50,361 nucleotides of DNA from an uncultured Clostridia bacterium (GTDB taxonomy: Bacteria > Bacillota > Clostridia > UMGS1883), in contig CANPZO010000019.1 of assembly GCA_947589005.1 (NCBI GenBank), forward strand, positions 1-50,361, read 5' to 3'. The position numbers and the translations under genes were made by a program. The notes beneath the pieces were generated by a model. The model saw only the letters and a program-made list of their open reading frames with translations, was not told the origin of the DNA and did no database searches. Positions 25,841 to 34,185 of the stretch are shown piece by piece. Each line of letters begins with the position of its first letter. Position 1 is the first letter of the stretch.

Positions 25841-27844
25841 TCAGTATTGTATCCTCTCGTGAAAGTATCCGCCAAGGGTCTTGATTATCGTCTCGGTCAC
25901 TGTCTCCAAATCGCCGAAGGTCAGGCCGCTGTCGTTGAGCTGGCCCTCCTCCATGCGTGAGCGTATAAGGCCGCGCACCATCTTGTCTATCTCGGCCTCA
26001 TCCTTGCTGCTCAGGCTGCGCACCGCCGCCTCGCAGCCGTCGCACAGCATTACCACCGCCGCCTCCTTGGACTGGGGCCGGGGGCCGGGATAGGTGTAGG
26101 CCGCCGCGTCGCAGCAGGGATCCTCCTGACGGGCGCGCTTAAAGAAATAGCCGGTGGTCGTGGTGCCGTGGTGCTGAGCTATCATGTCCTTTATGCCCCG
26201 GGGCAGATGATACTGGGCGGCGATGGCAAGGCCGTCGTGGACATGGTTTATTATCACCCTCGCGCTTTCGCTGTAGCTCATGTTGTCGTGGGGATTTTCG
26301 GTGTACTGGTTCTCCTTGAAATAAAGGGGATGGCCTATCTTGCCTATGTCGTGATAATAGGCCCCCACCCTTGCGAGCACGCTGTCGGCCTTAATTGCCC
26401 GAGCGGATATCTCCGCCAGATTTGCGACCGTAAGGGAATGGTGATAGGTGCCCGGCGCCTGTATGAGCAGCTTTTTAAGCAGCTTGCTTTCGGGGTTGCT
26501 CAGCTCGTAAAGCTTCATTGGGGTGAGCACGTCAAAGCTCCACTCCCAGAAGGGAAGGGTGCCGGTGGTAATGACGCCGGCGAAAAAGCCGCCCAAAAGC
26601 CCCATGGCGAAGCTTATGAGTATGCCCCTGGCGTCCTCGGTCTCGAGCATGGCCATGCAGGCGAAGGTCAGTCCGCAGCCGAAGGAGGATATGAGGGACG
26701 CGGGTATAAGGTTCACCCTCCGTTTTACCTGCCCGAAGCAGAAAGCCGTTATGCTGCCGCAGATTATCAGGCAGACGGCATAGCTCCAGTCGTGCTGAAC
26801 GCCCACGGCTCCGATTATGCTTATGCAGAGGTTTACCATGAGCGCCGTCCTCACGTCGGCAAATATGGCGACGATGGCGGCGGCTATGCCCATGGGCAGG
26901 AGACAGCGGGTGAAATCGTCCAGATAACGGCCTATGTAAAAGCTCATTGCCACCACCGTCACGGACACTATGCACACGATTATAAGACGGTTGACCGCGT
27001 TTTCTTTCTTCTGTCCGCAAAATATCATATATGCCGCCACAATAGCAAAGCACAGCAGGAGCAGCACCGTCAGTCCGGTAACGTAGCGGAAGCTGAGGGC
27101 CGAGGAGCCCTTGAGCAGCCCCAGCTCGCTCATCATGTCAAGCTGGGCCTGGGTCACCTTTTCGCCCTTGCGGACAAGGGTCTGGTTCTTCTTGTATTCT
27201 ATTGTCTCCACCGCGGCGGCGGCGGAATCCTGAAGGTTCTTTGTCTCCGCCTCGTCAACGGTCATGTTTTCCGCGATGACCTCTCCGGCCAGAGTCACGG
27301 AAATTTCAGTGAGCCTGTCGCCCAGCTCCAGCTCTCCCACTATCCGTGAAAATTCCTCCATGCCGTCGTCCTTGTTCAGCACGCCCCGGCTCATTACCTC
27401 CTCGACGCAGCCCGTCATGCCCTGAAGCTGGCGGAAATCGGAACCGCTCATAGAGGCCAGGTCGTAGTACATATCATCGTCAAGGTCTATCTTGGTTATG
27501 GCGCCTATCTGATTGGCCTTGGCCCTGTCGCTGGCGCCCTTGTCGGAGCGTATCGTGGTGACGGAGGCAAAAAACTCGTTGAGCCTGTCCACGGCGGCCA
27601 CCTTAAGGCTGTTGTCGGTCTTATACACCGGCTGGACGCTCTTTATGGCGGCCTCACGCTGGGCTCTGGTAGTGGTCTTGTCTATTACGGTCCGCGGGGC
27701 GTAAATGTCCACGGTGGAAACGTCCCCCGCCTCAAACTCGTACTGTCCCACGCGGCCGGAGGTCAGACATATGGCCATAAGAAGGGCAAAGGTCAGTATC
27801 GCTATGATTATATTCTTTGCATAGGCCGTTTTTTTACTGTCCAC
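25841..27844 (-). CDS. pgpH: 7TM-HD phosphodiesterase, PgpH/YqfF type
   Basis: 667 aa. PgpH-type proteins are membrane cyclic-di-AMP phosphodiesterases. The order is canonical: an N-terminal membrane anchor, an extracellular 7TMR-HDED domain (about 40-260), seven membrane helices (about 270-450), and a cytosolic HD domain (about 460-667) with HHSLTVANLAEI and YYHDIGKIGHP. The start is GTG at 27844 because AAAGGAG lies 8 bases upstream; it overlaps the phoH stop by 11 bases. In-frame ATGs further upstream lie within phoH and lack a ribosome site. Confidence 0.92.
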   Translation of the reverse strand: MDSKKTAYAKNIIIAILTFALLMAICLTSGRVGQYEFEAGDVSTVDIYAPRTVIDKTTTRAQREAAIKSVQPVYKTDNSLKVAAVDRLNEFFASVTTIRSDKGASDRAKANQIGAITKIDLDDDMYYDLASMSGSDFRQLQGMTGCVEEVMSRGVLNKDDGMEEFSRIVGELELGDRLTEISVTLAGEVIAENMTVDEAETKNLQDSAAAAVETIEYKKNQTLVRKGEKVTQAQLDMMSELGLLKGSSALSFRYVTGLTVLLLLCFAIVAAYMIFCGQKKENAVNRLIIVCIVSVTVVAMSFYIGRYLDDFTRCLLPMGIAAAIVAIFADVRTALMVNLCISIIGAVGVQHDWSYAVCLIICGSITAFCFGQVKRRVNLIPASLISSFGCGLTFACMAMLETEDARGILISFAMGLLGGFFAGVITTGTLPFWEWSFDVLTPMKLYELSNPESKLLKKLLIQAPGTYHHSLTVANLAEISARAIKADSVLARVGAYYHDIGKIGHPLYFKENQYTENPHDNMSYSESARVIINHVHDGLAIAAQYHLPRGIKDMIAQHHGTTTTGYFFKRARQEDPCCDAAAYTYPGPRPQSKEAAVVMLCDGCEAAVRSLSSKDEAEIDKMVRGLIRSRMEEGQLNDSGLTFGDLETVTETIIKTLGGYFHERIQY

Positions 27845-28796
27845 CGTGCTGATGCTCCTTTCTCTCGCTGCGCTCATAAGCGGCAATTATCTTCTGCACC
27901 AGCGGATGGCGCACAACGTCCCGGTCCGTAAGCTGAGTTATGGCGATGTCGTCGATGTTTTTAAGTATCTTCACCGCATCCTTAAGGCCGCTGCGTGTGC
28001 CGTTGGGCAGGTCTATCTGGGTTATGTCGCCGGTAATGACCGCATGGCTGCCGAAGCCTATGCGCGTCAGGAACATCTTCATCTGTTCGGGGGTGGTGTT
28101 CTGGGCCTCGTCCAGAATAATATAAGCGTCGTCCAAAGTGCGGCCCCGCATATAAGCCAGCGGCGCTATCTCGATGAGGCCCCTCTCAAGATATTTTTGA
28201 TAATTCTCCATGCCCAGCATATCGGCCAGCGCGTCGTAGAGGGGCCGCAGATACGGGTCAACCTTCATCTGAAGGTCGCCGGGGAGGAAGCCCAGCTTCT
28301 CCCCCGCTTCCACGGCGGGACGGGTCAGTATGATGCGGCTGACCTCCTTGCGGCGGAAAGAATCCACGGCCATGGCCACCGCCAGATAGGTCTTGCCGGT
28401 ACCGGCCGGGCCCACGGCTATGGTTATGGTGTTTTCTTTTATTTTACGGACATATTCCTCCTGGCCGCGGGTCTTGCACTTTATGGGCTTGCCCCGTCCG
28501 GTGAGACAGATATAATCTCCGCCGGCGGCGGGGACGAACTCGATGCCCTCCTGGGCCATGAACACCGCGTAGCGGACATTCTGCTCGGTGAGCTCTTCCC
28601 CGTTTTCAATCGCGGCGGCAAGCTGGCCTATGACCGAGGCCGCCTTGTCCGCGTCGGGGCCTGTCATTTTTATGACGTTGTCCCTGTTGGAGATGCGGAC
28701 GTCGAATTCCTTTTCAATTATTTTTATATTTTCGTCAAAGCTGCCGAAAATGCTCATTACAATGTCAAGGCTTTTAGCCTCGTAGGTCCTTTCCAT
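27834..28796 (-). CDS. phoH: PhoH family ATPase
   Basis: 320 aa. Walker A GPAGTGKT lies at about 133-140, and Walker B ILDEAQNTTPEQMKMFLTR near 225. The N-terminal extension (about 1-75) has the KH-like PhoH N domain. PhoH ATPases are linked to RNA metabolism in company with YbeY; the exact reaction is unsettled. Start ATG 28796 after GGAGAAAACGTACAA. In the operon it sits between yqfD and pgpH. Confidence 0.95.
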   Translation of the reverse strand: MERTYEAKSLDIVMSIFGSFDENIKIIEKEFDVRISNRDNVIKMTGPDADKAASVIGQLAAAIENGEELTEQNVRYAVFMAQEGIEFVPAAGGDYICLTGRGKPIKCKTRGQEEYVRKIKENTITIAVGPAGTGKTYLAVAMAVDSFRRKEVSRIILTRPAVEAGEKLGFLPGDLQMKVDPYLRPLYDALADMLGMENYQKYLERGLIEIAPLAYMRGRTLDDAYIILDEAQNTTPEQMKMFLTRIGFGSHAVITGDITQIDLPNGTRSGLKDAVKILKNIDDIAITQLTDRDVVRHPLVQKIIAAYERSERKEHQHGGQ

Positions 28797-28835
28797 TTGT
28801 ACGTTTTCTCCTTTTGCACAATTGAGTAAATAGTA

Positions 28836-29984
28836 TTACTCCAAAGGTACGGTTTTTCCTATATCGGTCAGGCACTGGGCGGTAAGGGTATACTCAACGT
28901 AATCCCCCCGGTCAGTCTCCTCTTCTTCCATTTTCTCAAGCCGCGCCCCGGACTCCTCTATCTCCCTCTCAAAGGCGCTCATTATATCCGCCTTTGCCGC
29001 GGCGATATCGGTGTCCGCGTACTCCGACTCCACCTCGTGGTAGGTGTCGCTGATAAATTCCAGCGGCAGTCCGCCCACCTTATACTCCAATCTTATTCTA
29101 TCATACTTCGGGTATAAAATGCTACTGTTTAATGAAAAATTTACAATAAATTTTTTAATTTTTATTGCTTTTATTTTTTTCACGTTTCCTGTCCTTGTCC
29201 TTTTTTCGGTCACCTTGGGTATAAGGACCGCCTTTGTGCGCCATACGCGGGCCAGCACCTCGCCGCCGGCGTGGCGGAGTATGTCGCTGTCTATGCGGTC
29301 GCTGTCAACGACGCCGCTGATAATGAGACTGCCCTTTTCCACGGTCTCGCCCTCTCCAGCCACGGCCACCCCTCCGGTGACGTTAAGGCGCTCTATTACC
29401 CCTGTCTCGGAGGCGATGACGTTGGCCGGCTCGTCGGAAAACATTTCCGGCGGCATATCCCTCGGCGCTATGTTTATCTCCGCCGTGGTGCCGTGTATGT
29501 CCACCCACAGCCACATAAGCTCGTCTATGGCGAGTATGGCCTCGCGCTTGATGGCGTTTTGGTCGAGTTTTTTTATCGACGCGCCGGGGACCACGCCCTC
29601 CTTTTCCATAAAGGCCGCCACCTGCTCCCGAAGCTCGGGGGTGCCGCCGTTTATTTCCACACGCCACAAAAACCTTGTGGACAAAAAAATTATGGCCGCC
29701 GCCAGGGGCAGGCCCGCCAGGAACAGATACCGTCCCTTCAGCTTTCTGAACAGCCTTGGGGCGCCGTGCTCACGCACCGCCTCCACTGTCAGTCCCGGCG
29801 GCAGCTCGCTTTCCATCAGCTTCATGGCCCGGCGGCTCATCACCACCCTGAGCCCATTTTCCACGGTCCTGACGTCGGAAATATATATGCCCCTCGCCGC
29901 CGCGAGATTGAGAAAGCGCGCGGGGTCCTCGCCCCGCACCTCAACGGTATAGCGGCTCTTGAGCATGAAAAGTAAATCTATCAT
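28836..29984 (-). CDS. yqfD: Sporulation protein YqfD
   Basis: 382 aa. Family: stage IV-type sporulation protein YqfD, expressed in the mother cell in Bacillus. A short cytosolic N domain (about 1-90) with RFLNLAAARGIYI is followed by one membrane helix (about 93-112) and a long external part ending in a domain rich in Lys and Glu. Start ATG 29984 after AGGAGG. It is separated from yqfC by a 159-bp inverted-repeat element, whereas the two are nearly adjacent in other Firmicutes. Confidence 0.9.
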   Translation of the reverse strand: MIDLLFMLKSRYTVEVRGEDPARFLNLAAARGIYISDVRTVENGLRVVMSRRAMKLMESELPPGLTVEAVREHGAPRLFRKLKGRYLFLAGLPLAAAIIFLSTRFLWRVEINGGTPELREQVAAFMEKEGVVPGASIKKLDQNAIKREAILAIDELMWLWVDIHGTTAEINIAPRDMPPEMFSDEPANVIASETGVIERLNVTGGVAVAGEGETVEKGSLIISGVVDSDRIDSDILRHAGGEVLARVWRTKAVLIPKVTEKRTRTGNVKKIKAIKIKKFIVNFSLNSSILYPKYDRIRLEYKVGGLPLEFISDTYHEVESEYADTDIAAAKADIMSAFEREIEESGARLEKMEEEETDRGDYVEYTLTAQCLTDIGKTVPLE

Positions 29985-30000
29985 GGTTACCTCCTACTAA

Positions 30001-30159
30001 TACTAATTCTCAATAAAAACATGACATTCGCGGGCGGTCTTTTTCGCGCCATACTTTGTCAGGCGTCTTGGCAATACGCCGGTATTCCCTGCGGCGCCTT
30101 CCTCGTCTGGCACAAAAAATCCTCGCCGCTCGGTGTCACATTTTTATTGAGGATTAGTA
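30001..30159. repeat. Inverted-repeat element between yqfC and yqfD
   Basis: The 26-base ends 30001-30026 and 30134-30159 are inverted copies with 23 of 26 matches (TACTAATTCTCAATAAAAA... and ...TTTTTATTGAGGATTAGTA). The GC-rich centre contains CGCCGGTATTCCCTGCGGCG. The right end reaches into the last codons of yqfC. It has the form of a MITE; no coding frame is convincing. Confidence 0.7.
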
Positions 30160-30408
30160 TAAAAACTCCAGCGAACTTATTTTTCCTTTCAGGGTCAGCT
30201 CCTCCGCTGTCAGGGAGGCGATTTCAAGCTCCGCTCCCATTACCAGAACAACGCCGCTGACGGTGTTTACCCGCAGGGCCTCGCCGCTGTAGTCCAGTAT
30301 TCCCCTCAGTCCCTCCACCATCAGCTCGGACTTGCCGACAACGGTGATGAGGGAATACCGTCCAAGGACGTTTTTTTCGAATTCGGAAACTTTTTCTCTC
30401 TTACCCAA
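30154..30408 (-). CDS. yqfC: Sporulation protein YqfC
   Basis: 84 aa. The body (FEKNVLGRYSLITVVGKSELMVEGLRGILDYSGEALRV) fits the YqfC family, small proteins made in the mother cell with YqfD. The TTG at 30408 is chosen: AGAGGTG lies 6 bases upstream and the resulting N-terminus (MGKREK) resembles known YqfC. In-frame ATGs further upstream would overlap the divergent ylbJ gene. The last two codons lie within the inverted-repeat element. Confidence 0.8.
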   Translation of the reverse strand: MGKREKVSEFEKNVLGRYSLITVVGKSELMVEGLRGILDYSGEALRVNTVSGVVLVMGAELEIASLTAEELTLKGKISSLEFLY

Positions 30409-30425
30409 AGTCCACACCTCTTTAA

Positions 30426-30457
30426 ATGGTATGCTCGCGGTCATGAAAACATACGCT
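30426..30457. promoter_or_regulatory. Back-to-back sigma-E-like promoters for yqfC and ylbJ
   Basis: Plus strand: GTATGCT (30429-30435), 14 bases, CATACGCT (30450-30457). Minus strand: GTATGTT (30454-30448), 14 bases, CATACCAT (30433-30426). Both fit the mother-cell sigma-E pattern (-35 KMATATT, 14 bases, -10 CATACAnT) loosely, and each -10 overlaps the other's -35. Confidence 0.5.
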
Positions 30458-30478
30458 TTAAAGAAGGAGTTGAAAAAT

Positions 30479-31348
30479 ATGACCGCTGTCATACTGTGCT
30501 TTATTCTCATCGCCTTTCCGGGCAGGGCTTTGGAGGGGGCCGGTCTCGGTCTGGAAATATGCCTTAAAGCGGTTATCCCCTCGCTGCTGCCCTTTATGCT
30601 GGTGAGCTCGGCGGCGGTCAGCTGCGGCTGGGGCGAAAAGCTGGGTCGTGTGCTCTCGGTGGTGCTGGGGCCGGTATTCGGGCTCGGCCCGGCGGCGTCC
30701 ATGTGCCTGATGACCGGACTGCTGGGCGGCTATCCCTGCGGGGCAAGGGCCGCCGCGTACTGCGCCGAGGAGGGAATAATGGAAAAAAGCGCAGCCGAGC
30801 GCGCCCTCGCCTTCTGTAACAACAGCGGCCCTCTCTTTATCATCGGGGCCGCGGGAGCGTCGGTCTACGGCAGCACAAAAATCGGGGTGCTGCTGTATAT
30901 CTGCCACATCGCCGGGGCGCTGACGGCGGCGGCGGTTTTCGGCCGGGGCTCCGGTTCGTCCGGGCCGGGCGGCGGCGGACGCCGGCGAATACCGCTGGGC
31001 ACGCTTATGGGCGAGGCGGCAAGGGACAGCGGCCTCGCCATACTCAGCGTCTGCTCGCTGGTGATAACCTTTTCCGCCCTTATCGAGGCGCTCGAGCTTT
31101 ACCGTTTCCCCCTGCTCGTGGGATTTTTGGAGGTCTCCCGGGGCGTTAAGGAGCTCAGCTCCCTCGGCGCTCTCGCCCTGCCCCTTACGGCGGCCTGCCT
31201 GAGCTGGGGAGGCTTGAGCGTACACTTCCAGACCGAGGCCGTCTGCCCCGGTCTGTCAAAGAAATATTACTATGCCGGCAAGGTGATATCCTCCGCCGCC
31301 TCGGGGCTGGCGATGCTCGTTTGTGTCAAAACGGGCCTCGCCGCATAA
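30479..31348 (+). CDS. ylbJ: Sporulation integral membrane protein YlbJ
   Basis: 289 aa, about 8 hydrophobic segments. Motifs of the YlbJ family: VIPSLLPFMLVSS near 38-50, MTGLLGGYPCGARAAA near 77-92, and AFCNNSGPLFIIGA near 110-123. The protein is needed for spore cortex formation in Bacillus; it probably transports an unknown small molecule across the outer forespore membrane. The ATG at 30479 has AAGGAG 9 bases upstream; the ATG at 30443 lacks a ribosome site and would lie in the promoter. Divergent from yqfC. Confidence 0.9.
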   Translation: MTAVILCFILIAFPGRALEGAGLGLEICLKAVIPSLLPFMLVSSAAVSCGWGEKLGRVLSVVLGPVFGLGPAASMCLMTGLLGGYPCGARAAAYCAEEGIMEKSAAERALAFCNNSGPLFIIGAAGASVYGSTKIGVLLYICHIAGALTAAAVFGRGSGSSGPGGGGRRRIPLGTLMGEAARDSGLAILSVCSLVITFSALIEALELYRFPLLVGFLEVSRGVKELSSLGALALPLTAACLSWGGLSVHFQTEAVCPGLSKKYYYAGKVISSAASGLAMLVCVKTGLAA

Positions 31349-31367
31349 AATAAACCGAGGTGATTTT

Positions 31368-33188
31368 ATGTGCGGAATTGCGGGAGAGGTGCTTGCCTCT
31401 CTTAAAAAGCAGTCCCGGCTTGAGGACTGCTATCTCGCCATGCAAAAGGAGCTTGCGTGGCGGGGCCCCGACCAGGACGGATTTTACTCCGACGAGGGGG
31501 TCATGCTCATTCATACGCGGCTGGCGGTAATAGACGTCGAAAACGGCCTCCAGCCCATGACGCGGGACGGCTTCACCATAGTTTACAACGGCGAGCTTTA
31601 CAACACCGACGATGTCAGGGACTTACTTAAGGCGCGGGGAGCGGTCTTTACCACCTCCTCGGATACAGAGGTCGTGCTGCGGGCCTATATGGAGCTGGGC
31701 GAAGCCTGTCTGGAATTGTTCAACGGTATTTACGCCTTTGCCGTCTGGGACGGGGAAAAGCTTTTCGTGGCCCGGGACCGTATGGGGGTCAAGCCGTTTT
31801 TCTACGCCGAAGCCGGGGAAAGCTTCATTTTCGCGTCCTCGGTCAGCGCCCTGCTGCGCCATCCCAAGGTGGAGCCCATAGCCGACCTCAACGCCATAGA
31901 GGAGCTGTTTCTTTTAGGGCCGGGGCGGACGCCGGGCTGCGGAGTGTTCAAGGGCATAAAGGAGCTGCCGCCGGCCTGCTGCGGTTATGTGGAGGACGGC
32001 AAGCTGAAATACCGGGAATACTGGCTGCTCCGTCAGCATGAGCACCGGGACAGCTTCGAGGACACGGTGCTCCGCACCCGCGAGCTGGTGATAAACGCCA
32101 TAAAGCGTCAGCTCGTGTCGGACATACCTGTGTTCACCTTCCTTTCCGGCGGACTTGATTCGAGCATAATCTCGTCCGTCGCGGCAAAGGAGCTGGCAAA
32201 ACAGGGGAAGGAGCTCCACACCTACAGCGTGGACTATGTGGACAACGGGAAATACTTTGTCCCCGGCAAGTTCCAGCCAGGTAGCGACGAGGAATACATC
32301 AACAAAATGAACGACTATCTCGGCGTCACCAACCACCGGGTGCTCATCGACACTCCCGAGCTGGTAAAGGGGCTGTTCGAGGCGGTGGACGCGAGAGGGC
32401 TCCCCGGCATGGCGGACGTGGACAGCTCCATGCTCGTCTTTGCGAGGGAGATAAAGAAGGGCTACTCCGTCGGGCTGAGCGGCGAGTGCGCGGACGAAAT
32501 ATTCGGCGGCTATCCATGGTACAGGGACGAGACCATTCGTATGGCGGCGGGCTTCCCCTGGTCTCAGTCCACGGACTACCGCTACAGCTTTTTAAAGCCC
32601 GATATCAAAGCGATGATAGACCCGCACGCCTTTGTAGACAAACGCTACGAGGACACCATAGCCCGGGCTCACAAGCTCGCCGGCAACTCTCCCACCGACG
32701 ACAGAATGAAGGAGATGACACGGCTGAATCTCGACTGGTTCATGCAGACGCTGCTGGGCAGGAAGGATTTTATGACAATGTACAGCGGCCTCGAGGCCAG
32801 AGTGCCCTTCTGCGACGTAAGCATAGTGGAGTATATGTACAGCGTGCCCTGGGACTACATGAATTATCAGGGCCGGGAAAAAGGACTGCTGCGCAAAGCC
32901 GCCGAGGGCCTGCTGCCGGAGGATGTGCTCTGGCGTAAAAAGAGCCCCTATCCCAAGACACACAATCCCGGCTATATGAAAGCGGTCAGCGGCCTGCTGA
33001 AAGAGGTGCTTGAGGACGGCTCCTCCCCCATTTTGGAAATAGCCGAAAAGTCCGAGCTGGAGGGACTTCTCTCGGCCAACAAGCCCCAGCCCTGGTTCGG
33101 TCAGCTCATGACCACGCCCCAAACCATAGCCTATATGCTGCAAATCAATTACTGGATGAAAAAATACGGCGTAAAGGTCGAATTATAG
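31368..33188 (+). CDS. asnB: Asparagine synthetase B (glutamine-hydrolysing)
   Basis: 606 aa. It converts aspartate, glutamine and ATP to asparagine. MCGIAGEV gives the N-terminal nucleophile Cys (exposed after removal of Met) of the class II glutaminase domain (1-200), with RLAVID and NGELYN. The synthetase domain (about 220-606) has the PPi loop SGGLDSS at 260-266 and GECADEIFGGYPW. The ATG at 31368 follows GAGGTGATTTT and lies 20 bases after ylbJ, so it may be read from the ylbJ transcript too. It ends in a strong terminator. Confidence 0.95.
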   Translation: MCGIAGEVLASLKKQSRLEDCYLAMQKELAWRGPDQDGFYSDEGVMLIHTRLAVIDVENGLQPMTRDGFTIVYNGELYNTDDVRDLLKARGAVFTTSSDTEVVLRAYMELGEACLELFNGIYAFAVWDGEKLFVARDRMGVKPFFYAEAGESFIFASSVSALLRHPKVEPIADLNAIEELFLLGPGRTPGCGVFKGIKELPPACCGYVEDGKLKYREYWLLRQHEHRDSFEDTVLRTRELVINAIKRQLVSDIPVFTFLSGGLDSSIISSVAAKELAKQGKELHTYSVDYVDNGKYFVPGKFQPGSDEEYINKMNDYLGVTNHRVLIDTPELVKGLFEAVDARGLPGMADVDSSMLVFAREIKKGYSVGLSGECADEIFGGYPWYRDETIRMAAGFPWSQSTDYRYSFLKPDIKAMIDPHAFVDKRYEDTIARAHKLAGNSPTDDRMKEMTRLNLDWFMQTLLGRKDFMTMYSGLEARVPFCDVSIVEYMYSVPWDYMNYQGREKGLLRKAAEGLLPEDVLWRKKSPYPKTHNPGYMKAVSGLLKEVLEDGSSPILEIAEKSELEGLLSANKPQPWFGQLMTTPQTIAYMLQINYWMKKYGVKVEL

Positions 33189-33214
33189 GGAACGGCGTAT
33201 GCGCCGATAAAACG

Positions 33215-33265
33215 AGCAATACCGCGCAAAGACCTCGAAAGAGCTTTGCGCGGTATTGCTTTTTC
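33215..33265 (+). terminator. Terminator of asnB
   Basis: AGCAATACCGCGCAAAG (33215-33231) and CTTTGCGCGGTATTGCT (33244-33260): perfect 17-bp stem, then TTTTTCC. Confidence 0.92.
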
Positions 33266-33307
33266 CTCCGTAATTCCGCTTTTCGTCCTATGTCTTGGAC
33301 AAGCGGT

Positions 33308-33640
33308 TCAATTGACGCCCGCCTCCCTGTATTTTTCACCCCAGTCCCGCATGGCGTCGAGGATGGGCTTGAGGCTGAGCCCCAGCTCCGACAGGGCGTA
33401 CTCCACCCTCGGCGGAACCTCGGGATAAACGGTGCGGGTGATAATCCCGTCCGCCTCCATGGAACGCAGACTGTCCGTCAGCACCTTTTGGCTGATACCC
33501 TCCAAATTCCTTTGCAGCTCATTGAACCGCCAGGGGCGACCAAGCAGATTTCGTATGATAAGCAGCTTCCACTTATTGCCGATGAGCTGCACCGTCGCGG
33601 CAACGGGACATTCGGGAATGAGCTCGGCTTTTGTTTTCAT
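33308..33640 (-). CDS. HxlR family transcriptional regulator
   Basis: 110 aa winged-helix DNA-binding protein. The family start ECPVAATVQLIGNKWKLLIIRNLL and RFNELQRNLEGISQKVLTDSLR are present; the conserved Cys11 in many members senses aldehydes or redox stress. It is divergent from the ACGX/SirTM operon and therefore its likely regulator. The upstream region holds two GTTACAC direct repeats that could be operators. Start ATG 33640 after GGAGGTATTAAT. Confidence 0.9.
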   Translation of the reverse strand: MKTKAELIPECPVAATVQLIGNKWKLLIIRNLLGRPWRFNELQRNLEGISQKVLTDSLRSMEADGIITRTVYPEVPPRVEYALSELGLSLKPILDAMRDWGEKYREAGVN

Positions 33641-33652
33641 ATTAATACCTCC

Positions 33653-33677
33653 GTTACACCATAATAGAATGTTACAC
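33653..33677. promoter_or_regulatory. Candidate HxlR operator repeats
   Basis: Two direct copies of GTTACAC at 33653-33659 and 33671-33677, 18 bases apart, between the HxlR start and its -10; a third partial copy, GTTACA, is at 33755-33760. Confidence 0.45.
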
Positions 33678-33682
33678 TCATA

Positions 33683-33712
33683 TTATACCGCAACATTCCG
33701 AAAAATGCAATA
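33683..33712 (-). promoter_or_regulatory. Promoter of the HxlR gene
   Basis: Minus strand TTGCAT, 17 bases, TATAAT (the -10 at about 33688-33683), upstream of the GTTACAC repeats. Confidence 0.6.
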
Positions 33713-33793
33713 GGCAAAATAATTTTTTCAAAAAAAGTCCATAACTGCACAAAAGTTACAAAAAGGTGAGTATCCCCATAAAAAAGTGCGTAC

Positions 33794-33833
33794 TTGCGCG
33801 GGGCGAAAATACCTGTATAATTATAAATACAGG
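33794..33833 (+). promoter_or_regulatory. Promoter and operator-like repeat of the ACGX operon
   Basis: TTGCGC (33794-33799), 16 bases, TATAAT (33816-33821). The inverted repeat CCTGTA (33812-33817) / TACAGG (33828-33833) overlaps the -10 and could bind a repressor. Confidence 0.6.
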
Positions 33834-33872
33834 GGGCGAAAGTCACCTGAATAAATAAAGGAGGACACGAAA

Positions 33873-34115
33873 ATGGCACTTTCTAATCTCGCCGGATGGA
33901 CCGAGGACAGGGCGGCTTCCGCCTGCGGTGCGGCTTGCGGAGCTTCCGACAAGCCCGCGGAAACTCCCGCCGCTTGCGGCGCTGCCGATAAGCCGGAGGA
34001 AAAGCCCGCCGCCTGCGGTTCTGCCTGTGGTGCGGCCGATAAGCCCGCCGAGGCTCCTGCTGCTTGCGGTGCTGCCGATAAGCCGGAAGAGAAGCCGGCC
34101 GCTTGCGGAGCTTGA
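33873..34115 (+). CDS. ACGX-repeat peptide (RiPP precursor candidate)
   Basis: 80 aa. A short leader-like start (MALSNLAGWTEDRAAS) is followed by Cys-repeat sequence. Seven Cys (18, 22, 35, 48, 52, 65, 78) all occur as A-C-G-A or A-C-G-S, separated by Pro/Glu/Lys linkers such as ADKPEEKPA. Residues 17-46 and 47-76 are a tandem 30-residue duplication with three differences. It matches what I know as the ACGX-repeat peptide, paired with a dedicated radical SAM/SPASM protein and thus a presumed modification target. Ribosome site AAGGAGG is strong. The modification is unknown; a plain metal-binding peptide is an alternative. Confidence 0.85.
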   Translation: MALSNLAGWTEDRAASACGAACGASDKPAETPAACGAADKPEEKPAACGSACGAADKPAEAPAACGAADKPEEKPAACGA

Positions 34116-34155
34116 TTGAGTCGCAAAAGGTTTCAAAACTTTCTGCGACGACGAC

Positions 34156-34185
34156 GTTCCCGGCGGGAACGCTCCTGCCGGGAAC
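34156..34185 (+). terminator. Hairpin between the ACGX peptide and its radical SAM gene
   Basis: A 13-bp stem (34156-34168 with 34173-34185, one G-T pair) with a 4-base loop. The T-rich tract comes only at 34193-34199, so full termination is unlikely; partial termination or protection of the peptide mRNA fits, which would give more precursor than enzyme. Confidence 0.6.
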
